Source: Kutzneria chonburiensis
GTDB lineage: Bacteria > Actinomycetota > Actinomycetes > Mycobacteriales > Pseudonocardiaceae
DNA: 64,000 nt
Direction: 5' to 3'
Assembly: GCF_028622115.1 (NCBI RefSeq)
Contig: NZ_CP097263.1
Span: 8,246,001-8,310,000, forward strand
Under the pieces are notes generated by a model. It was not told the origin of the DNA and did no database searches. It saw nothing but the letters and a program-made list of their open reading frames with translations. Shown here piece after piece: positions 59,212-64,000 of this stretch; positions within the stretch are counted from its first letter, which is position 1, and every line of letters begins with the position of its first letter. Position numbers and translations under genes: made by a program.

Positions 59212-59910
59212 GTGGATCTACAAGATCTGGACAACGCAGTGGTCGACTGTCGACGGTGCCCACGGCTGGTGGCCTGGCGTGAGTCGGCGCCGACGCAGTC
59301 GCGGGCCCGTGATGAGGAGTACTGGGCCCGCCCGGTGCCGGGCTTCGGCCCGGCCGACGCGCGGATCGCGGTGATCGGCCTGGCCCCGGCGCTGCACGGC
59401 TCTAACCGGACCGGCCGCATGTTCACCGGCGACCGCAGCGGCGACTTCCTGTTCGAGGCGCTGTACGCGGTCGGCCTGGCGTCGCAGCCGCACGCGATCT
59501 CCCGTGACGACGGCATGCGGCTGACTGACGTGCGGATGGCGGCCCCGGTGCGGTGTGCGCCACCGGAGAACAAGCCGTTGCCGGAGGAGCGGGACAACTG
59601 CCGGCCGTGGCTGGCCCAGGAGTTGGAGCTGCTGCGGCCCACGCTGCGGGTGGCGGTGGTCCTCGGGGCGTTCGGCTGGCAGGCGCTGCTGCCGGTGCTG
59701 GAAGCCGCCTGCTGGACGGTGCCGAAGCCGCGGCCGAAGTTCGGACACGGGGTGGAGGTGCGGCTGCCGTCGACCGACGGCGGCGCGCCGCTGACCCTGA
59801 TGGGCTGCTTCCACGTCAGCCCGCACAACACGTTCACCGGACGCCTGACCCAGGAGATGGTGCGGCACGTGTTCCGCCGGGCGGTGACGGTCGCGGATGA
59901 CCAAGAGTGA
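59212..59910 (+). CDS. uracil-DNA glycosylase, family 5 (UdgB)
   Basis: A 232-residue DNA repair enzyme that removes uracil and other deaminated bases. Family-5 motifs are GLAPALHGSNRTGRMFTGDR and HVSPHNTFTGRLT. The N-terminal Cys pair VDCRRCPRL and further Cys residues (VRCAPPENK, CRPW) are the usual iron-sulfur ligands. The GTG at 59212 is divergent from the peptidase start, so the two promoters share a 19-base gap. Also found in GC-rich bacteria such as mycobacteria, where cytosine deamination is a load. Confidence 0.92.
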   Translation: MDLQDLDNAVVDCRRCPRLVAWRESAPTQSRARDEEYWARPVPGFGPADARIAVIGLAPALHGSNRTGRMFTGDRSGDFLFEALYAVGLASQPHAISRDDGMRLTDVRMAAPVRCAPPENKPLPEERDNCRPWLAQELELLRPTLRVAVVLGAFGWQALLPVLEAACWTVPKPRPKFGHGVEVRLPSTDGGAPLTLMGCFHVSPHNTFTGRLTQEMVRHVFRRAVTVADDQE

Positions 59911-60077
59911 CCGTAGGATGCGCCAACTCTGCGCCGTTCGGTCGGTGAACCGATTCGGCCGACCGGGAGAAACCGGGCAATGCCGGCGCGATGACCACGC
60001 GCCGTGATCATGCTCACGGGGGACGGCCGTCACATCGGGGCCGATGTGGGCAGCGGCCCGAAGCGTCGGGTGCGACC

Positions 60078-61412
60078 ATGGCACGTATGGCGGCAGTGAA
60101 GTCGGAACCCGCGAGGATCCTGATCGTCGGTGGCGGTTACGTCGGTATGTACACGGCGCTGGGGCTGCAGAAGAAACTCAAAGCCCGCGAAGCGTCCGTG
60201 ACGGTTGTCGACCCGCAGCCGCACATGACCTACCAGCCGTTCCTGCCCGAGGCCGCCGCCGGCTCCATCGAGCCGCGCCACGTGGTCGTGCCGCTGCGCC
60301 GGGTGCTGCGCCGCTGCCACGTGCTGACCGGCCGGGTCACCAAGATCAGTGACGCCGAGAAGGTCGCCACCGTCGAGATGACCGACGGCCACGTCGAGCA
60401 GATCAACTACGACGTGCTGGTCGTCGCCCTCGGCTCGGTCGCGCGCACGCTGCCGATCCCCGGCCTGGCCGACCGCGGCATCGCCTTCAAGACCATCGGC
60501 GAGGCCATCTACCTGCGCAACCACGTGCTCTCGCGGCTGGACCTGGCGTCCACCACGGACGAGCCGGAGATCCGCAAGCGGCTGCTCACCTTCACCGTGA
60601 TCGGCGGCGGCTACGCCGGCATCGAGGCGCTGGCCGAGCTCGAGGACATGGCACGCTACGCGCTGCGCTACTACGAGAACCTGGACCCGGCCGACATGCG
60701 CTGGGTGCTGGTCGAGGCGACCGGGCGGATCATGCCCGAGGTGCGCGACAGCCTCGGCGTCTACGCGGTCAAGCAGCTCGAGGCCCGCGGCATCGAGTGC
60801 TACCTGGACACCCGCGTGAAGACGATGGAGGGCGGCCACGTCGTCCTCGACGACGGCACCGAGTACGACTGCGACACGATCATCTGGACCGCGGGCGTGA
60901 AGGCCAACCCGGTGCTGAACGAGACGGACCTGCCGCTCGACCAGCGCGGCCGGGTGATCTGCACGGCGACCATGCAGGTGCAGGGCCTGGACGGGGTATG
61001 GGCGGCCGGCGACAACGCGGCCGTGCCGGACCTGTCCAAGACCGACGTCGACCCGGCCGCCACGTGCAGCCCGTCGGCCCAGCACGCGGTGCGCCAGGCC
61101 AACCAGCTGGCCAAGAACATCGTGTCGGTGCTGCGCGGCCGCAAGCCCAAGCCGTACGTGCACAAGTACGCCGGCTCGGTGGCCAGCCTCGGCCTGTACA
61201 AGGGCGTGGCCGATGTCTACGGCGTCAAGGCCAAGGGCTTCGTCGCGTGGGGCATGCACCGCGCCTACCACGTGTCCCGGATGCCCACGTTCAACCGCAA
61301 GGTGCGGGTGGCGTTCGACTGGCTGGGCTCGTGGCTGCTCAAGCGCGAGGTCGTGTCGCTCGGTCAGATCAACGACCCGCGGGCCGAGTTCGATCGGGTC
61401 ACGAAGAGCTGA
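60078..61412 (+). CDS. ndh: type II NADH dehydrogenase (NDH-2 family)
   Basis: A 444-residue FAD enzyme that passes electrons from NADH to menaquinone without pumping protons. Two dinucleotide-binding folds are seen: ILIVGGGYVGMYTALGL (FAD) and TVIGGGYAGIEALAEL (NAD). VWAAGDNAAVPD and SAQHAVRQANQLAKNI are the usual C-terminal FAD and quinone segments, and a C-terminal membrane-associated helix with Trp and Leu follows. The ATG at 60078 is chosen because an upstream stretch in the same frame lacks family similarity; no ribosome site is clear. Confidence 0.9.
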   Translation: MARMAAVKSEPARILIVGGGYVGMYTALGLQKKLKAREASVTVVDPQPHMTYQPFLPEAAAGSIEPRHVVVPLRRVLRRCHVLTGRVTKISDAEKVATVEMTDGHVEQINYDVLVVALGSVARTLPIPGLADRGIAFKTIGEAIYLRNHVLSRLDLASTTDEPEIRKRLLTFTVIGGGYAGIEALAELEDMARYALRYYENLDPADMRWVLVEATGRIMPEVRDSLGVYAVKQLEARGIECYLDTRVKTMEGGHVVLDDGTEYDCDTIIWTAGVKANPVLNETDLPLDQRGRVICTATMQVQGLDGVWAAGDNAAVPDLSKTDVDPAATCSPSAQHAVRQANQLAKNIVSVLRGRKPKPYVHKYAGSVASLGLYKGVADVYGVKAKGFVAWGMHRAYHVSRMPTFNRKVRVAFDWLGSWLLKREVVSLGQINDPRAEFDRVTKS

Positions 61413-61568
61413 GAACGTAGCTATCGGCGTACGACACGCCGAGCTTGATCCGCCGAATGGGCTATGATCGGTGTCAGTCGTCTTGACATTGCGTTAGGCG
61501 GGTCCCGAAACTACCCGGGGCGGATCGCCTGAACGTGTGATGCGCCTTCGGGGAAAGAGGTGACCGCG

Positions 61569-61691
61569 ATGTCGATGGAGGACCTGGCCGCACAGCTGCG
61601 CGCCGGCGAGATCGAGGACAAGCAGCTCGCGGACTTCGCTGCCGAGTACGCCCGGGCCGAACGGATCTCGCGCAGCAAGAAGGACGACTGA
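61569..61691 (+). CDS. 40-residue peptide upstream of the ATP-grasp gene
   Basis: A short ORF with a good ribosome site (AAAGAGG 8 bases before the ATG) encoding a highly charged, helical 40-residue peptide that starts MSMEDLAAQLRAGEIEDK and ends SRSKKDD. It has no Cys and no Thr. Its stop is 2 bases before an ATG that has GAAGGA in position, so it is co-translated with the following ATP-grasp gene. This is the place of a precursor in RiPP clusters, but no known graspetide core motif is seen, so it may be a regulator instead. Too short for family assignment. Confidence 0.55.
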   Translation: MSMEDLAAQLRAGEIEDKQLADFAAEYARAERISRSKKDD

Positions 61692-61785
61692 GCATGATCG
61701 GCGCTGGGCGGGCCCAGTCAGACGGCCCGCCCCAGCCGATGCTCCCTTCCCGGCCGACCCCCTGCTGCTCCAGGGCCAGGACTAC

Positions 61786-62805
61786 GTGTTCCGTGCGCCC
61801 AGCGGCTGTTTCGACTTCCAGGAGCAGATCCACCGCCTCGAGATGGTCGAGGACACCGGCGAGCCGTCGCCGTGCGTGCTGGTGCTGGCCCGGTCGGCCG
61901 ACATGGAGATGAACGAGCTGTCCATCGCGCTGGCCGAGCGCGGCATCCGGATGGCCCGCATCGACGTCGACCGCTGCCTCGACCTGGCGCTGACGATCTA
62001 CACCGACACCCCGCTGATCGAGCTGGACCGCTGGCTGCTGCGGCCGTTGCTGGTCTGGCGCCGGCATTTCGAGCTGACCGCCATGCCCGTCGACCCGCGG
62101 ACCATCAGCGGCGCCTACGCGTTGGACCAGTGGGGCACGGTCGCCGGTTGGCTGACCGAGCGCACCGAATGGGCCCACGTGAACCCCGCTCGGGCCACCG
62201 GTCACCTCAATCGGCTCACCCAGCTCTCCGATGCCGCCGCTTTCGGCCTGAGGACGCCCAGGACGGCCGTGACGACCCAGCCCGGGCGGAGCAGGCCCGG
62301 TGGCGGTCAGTGCATCGTCAAGACGGCCGGACGGCACCTCGTCGAACCGCGGCCCGGCGTGCAGCACGGGCTGTTCCCCCGGCCGTTGGACACCTCGCGG
62401 GCCGGCGACGTGCCCGAGACCGCGCCGGTGATCGTGCAGCAGTACCTCGCCGCCGACACCGAGCTGCGGGTTTTCGTGGTGGGGGACAAGCTCATCGGCT
62501 ACCAGGTCGACAAGTACGACCCGGCGCAGCTGTGGGTCGACCCCGACAACGTGGCCGTGCAGGCCACCGAGGTGCCCCCGGCGTTGGCCGACCGCCTGCT
62601 GGCGCTGGCCCGGCACTGGCGGCTCCAGGTCGCCGCCTTCGACCTGCTGGTCGTGGACGGCGAGCACGTGTTCCTGGAGGTCAACGTCAACTGTGACTGG
62701 CGCTGGTTCGAGCACCGCGCCGGCTGCACCGACGTGTCCGACGCCGTGCACGAGTGGGTGGCCGTGCGTTTCGGCGAGCTGCTCGCCGCCGATCGGGGCC
62801 GCTGA
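61786..62805 (+). CDS. ATP-grasp peptide-ligase-like enzyme (MvdD/TgmB-like)
   Basis: At least 339 residues of an ATP-grasp protein similar to the maturases that make ester or amide rings in graspetides. Family segments: CVLVLARSADMEMNELSIAL pre-grasp fold, CIVKTAGRHLVE, VIVQQYLAADTELRVFVVG and VFLEVNVNCDWRWFEHRAG with metal-binding Glu/Asn. The N-terminus is uncertain. Translation should begin at the ATG at 61694, which has a ribosome site, but that frame is not the coding one; the coding frame takes over near 61738, as if one G were missing in CCGAT. A GTG at 61786 is the first start in the coding frame. Confidence 0.75.
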   Translation: MFRAPSGCFDFQEQIHRLEMVEDTGEPSPCVLVLARSADMEMNELSIALAERGIRMARIDVDRCLDLALTIYTDTPLIELDRWLLRPLLVWRRHFELTAMPVDPRTISGAYALDQWGTVAGWLTERTEWAHVNPARATGHLNRLTQLSDAAAFGLRTPRTAVTTQPGRSRPGGGQCIVKTAGRHLVEPRPGVQHGLFPRPLDTSRAGDVPETAPVIVQQYLAADTELRVFVVGDKLIGYQVDKYDPAQLWVDPDNVAVQATEVPPALADRLLALARHWRLQVAAFDLLVVDGEHVFLEVNVNCDWRWFEHRAGCTDVSDAVHEWVAVRFGELLAADRGR

Positions 62806-62884
62806 CCCGTGGGCTCGTACCTCCACCGGATGTCCCGCCGATCCGCCGGGTGGGCGAACAGGGTCTCAATTGGCTGTAAGTACC

Positions 62885-62913
62885 TGACCTTGGGCAGTCG
62901 GACGGCTTAGGCT
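62885..62913 (+). promoter_or_regulatory. promoter of the UAA-anticodon tRNA
   Basis: TGACCT at 62885-62890, a 17-base spacer and TAGGCT at 62908-62913 place the start at or next to the mature tRNA 5' end at 62920. Confidence 0.5.
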
Positions 62914-62919
62914 CCCCAG

Positions 62920-62994
62920 GCCCCCGTAGCCCAATCAGGCAGAGGCAGGCCCCTTAAAAGGGTCAGAGTGTCGGTTCGAGTCCGATCGGGGGCA
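62920..62994 (+). tRNA. class I tRNA with anticodon TAA (nominally Leu)
   Basis: A 75-base cloverleaf. Acceptor arms GCCCCCG and CGGGGGC pair fully; the anticodon stem GGCCC/GGGTC closes loop CTTAAAA with anticodon TAA at 62955-62957; the T arm GTCGG-TTCGAGT-CCGAT is intact, the D loop has the usual AATCAGGCAGA, the discriminator is A and CCA is not encoded. Bacterial tRNA-Leu normally has a long variable arm, but here the variable region is only 5 bases, so charging by leucyl-tRNA synthetase is unusual. Confidence 0.85.
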
Positions 62995-63037
62995 CAGAGA
63001 GTAATTCCAGCGCTGACAGACTGTCGGCGTTCACCCG

Positions 63038-63511
63038 TTAGGGGAAGGTTCCCGGCCCGCCGAGTGACCAGATCCGGCGGCTGCCACGGGCCAGTGAGCG
63101 AGCCCGGCGGACCAGGTCGTCGATCACCTCGGCATCGGCCGACGGGGGCGTGCCGGTGCGTGGATCGCAGCAGCTGGGCTTGGTGCGGCGGGTGTTGTCG
63201 GTCGGCCAGGTGCCGGCCAGCTGGTACAGGGCGTCGTAGACGTTGCGACCGGGATCGGTGTGCTCGTGTGGACCGACAAGCACGATCCAGGCCCGTTCGG
63301 GGCCCTCGAAAGCCACCACGACACGGTCGTTGTCGCGCAGGTGGCGTACGCACAGCCGGGGCAGCGGCGCGGGGCCGGTGACCCGGTAGCCCAGGGCGGC
63401 GCAGCCGCGGTGGGCGAGGTCGTCAAGGAAGGACTCGTAGGCCTTACGGGCCGGGCCGCGCAGCAGCGCGGCCTGCGCCGAGGCGACGCGGGTCTCGACT
63501 ACTTCGATCAC
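63038..63511 (-). CDS. RelE-like toxin candidate
   Basis: A 157-residue protein whose middle (LPRLCVRHLRDNDRVVVAFE, then WIVLVGPHEHTDPGRNVYDA) has the beta-strand/His/Tyr pattern of RelE/ParE/HigB-type ribonuclease toxins. The ATG overlaps the stop of the upstream gene (4 bases), as in type II toxin-antitoxin pairs where the antitoxin comes first. The C-terminal 50 residues are Arg-rich and of unknown role. Toxin activity is inferred. Confidence 0.55.
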   Translation of the reverse strand: MIEVVETRVASAQAALLRGPARKAYESFLDDLAHRGCAALGYRVTGPAPLPRLCVRHLRDNDRVVVAFEGPERAWIVLVGPHEHTDPGRNVYDALYQLAGTWPTDNTRRTKPSCCDPRTGTPPSADAEVIDDLVRRARSLARGSRRIWSLGGPGTFP

Positions 63512-63969
63512 TCAGTGATCGTCGTCCCCGCGCGCACAACCGTTCCCTCGCCCCGTACGACCTGGTCGAGGCTCTCGGCGAGATCGTCGCGCTCCAGCAG
63601 GGCCTGGTCGGTCAGGCGGCGGTGCACTTCGTCCAGCAGGCCGCGGGTGCGGCCGATCCGGCGGATCTCGCGGACCAGGTGCATGACCTCGTGCACGCGG
63701 CGGGGTTCTAGACGCATGGTCGGCTCCTGCTCGCTGACCAGCAGCACGCCTTCGCTGGCCCAGGCCCGTACCGTCTTCTCGGTCAGGTCGAGCAGGTCGG
63801 CCGCCACCACCGGACGGATCGGCATGGCCGTGGCCAGCAGGTTGTCCGCGACGTCGTAGAGCTTGCTGCGCCCGGGGGCGCCGCTGGGCAGCGTGCCGGC
63901 GACCTCTTCGATCGCCTCGACGTTGGCCAGCAGCCGCTCGGTCTGCTCTTTCTCGGCGGCCACCGACAT
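63508..63969 (-). CDS. HTH antitoxin candidate
   Basis: A 153-residue helical protein with a MerR/Xre-like DNA-binding segment, VVAADLLDLTEKTVRAWASE (about residues 54-73), and a charged C-terminal helix region. GGGGAGG lies 6 to 10 bases before the ATG. It is the first gene of an overlapping pair with the RelE-like gene, so it probably represses its own operon and neutralises the toxin. It lies next to a tRNA gene, a common insertion point. Confidence 0.55.
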   Translation of the reverse strand: MSVAAEKEQTERLLANVEAIEEVAGTLPSGAPGRSKLYDVADNLLATAMPIRPVVAADLLDLTEKTVRAWASEGVLLVSEQEPTMRLEPRRVHEVMHLVREIRRIGRTRGLLDEVHRRLTDQALLERDDLAESLDQVVRGEGTVVRAGTTITE

Positions 63970-64000
63970 GACAACCTCCCCATGTATTGACTACCGATTA

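Noticed and set aside
59991-60077. N-terminal extension of ndh from an upstream ATG
   Set aside because: The added 29 residues are His/Arg/Gly-rich without family similarity; the ATG at 60078 gives a normal NDH-2 start.
62885-64000. Integrated element at the tRNA
   Set aside because: No integrase, direct-repeat attachment site or phage gene is seen in the window; the toxin-antitoxin pair alone is not enough.

Overview
The window is about 70% GC, carries mostly GTG/ATG starts with strong G/C third-position bias, and looks like the chromosome of a Gram-positive actinomycete, most likely a filamentous member of the Pseudonocardiaceae. From memory, the core gene order follows the Mycobacterium tuberculosis block Rv1002c to Rv1026: pmt, rsmI, metG, tatD, rpfB, ksgA, ispE, fatty-acyl-AMP ligase, pth, rplY, prs, glmU, TetR, mfd, mazG, lytic transglycosylase, eno, FtsB/DivIC-like, DUF501, ppx. 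No replication origin, integrase, insertion sequence or CRISPR array was seen.

Layout. 1-1.5 kb: the end of a membrane protein, a secreted lysyl-oxidase-like protein and a small unknown. 1.5-9.9 kb: protein mannosylation (pmt), 16S rRNA methylation (rsmI, apparently frameshifted, and ksgA), metG, tatD, rpfB and a GNAT acetyltransferase. 9.9-12.9 kb: an inserted methionine-uptake operon metN-metI-metQ behind a SAM riboswitch and a Cys-containing leader peptide. 12.9-17.4 kb: ispE, an ABC-F ATPase and a fatty-acyl-AMP ligase. 17.4-25.3 kb, mostly minus strand: a secreted Ig-like protein, two small proteins made of tandem DivIVA-type repeats around pth, then rplY, prs, glmU, a GGDEF protein and tRNA-Gln. 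25.3-28.3 kb: a membrane-anchored hydrolase, a delta-9 type desaturase with two inverted repeats in its promoter region, and a TetR regulator. 28.3-42.3 kb is accessory: a 2299-residue Rhs/Hint polymorphic toxin with a probable immunity gene, divergent from a 2070-residue secreted LamG protein that contains an apparently dead SGNH hydrolase domain. 42.4-56.6 kb returns to the core (mfd, SurA-like, mazG, transglycosylase, eno, divIC, DUF501, ppx), with a HelD/HelR-type ATPase and a Thr-rich second transglycosylase inserted. 56.6-64 kb: an AbiEi/DUF559-like protein, an S10 peptidase, a family-5 uracil-DNA glycosylase, a type II NADH dehydrogenase, a 40-residue peptide gene next to an ATP-grasp peptide-ligase-like enzyme, a class I tRNA with a UAA anticodon, and a probable toxin-antitoxin pair.

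Themes. Cell-envelope biology dominates: RpfB and two transglycosylases cut peptidoglycan, GlmU makes UDP-GlcNAc, the FtsB-like protein acts in division, and Pmt can mannosylate secreted Thr/Pro-rich tails such as that of the second transglycosylase. Many genes appear to be transcribed without leaders: a TANNNT -10 box sits 6 to 8 bases before the start codon at least a dozen times. A 25-bp-stem hairpin recurs three times, each time 10 to 14 bases beyond the stop codon of a minus-strand gene. Two places, rsmI and the ATP-grasp gene, look as if one G has been lost, which is either real inactivation or consensus error in the assembly.
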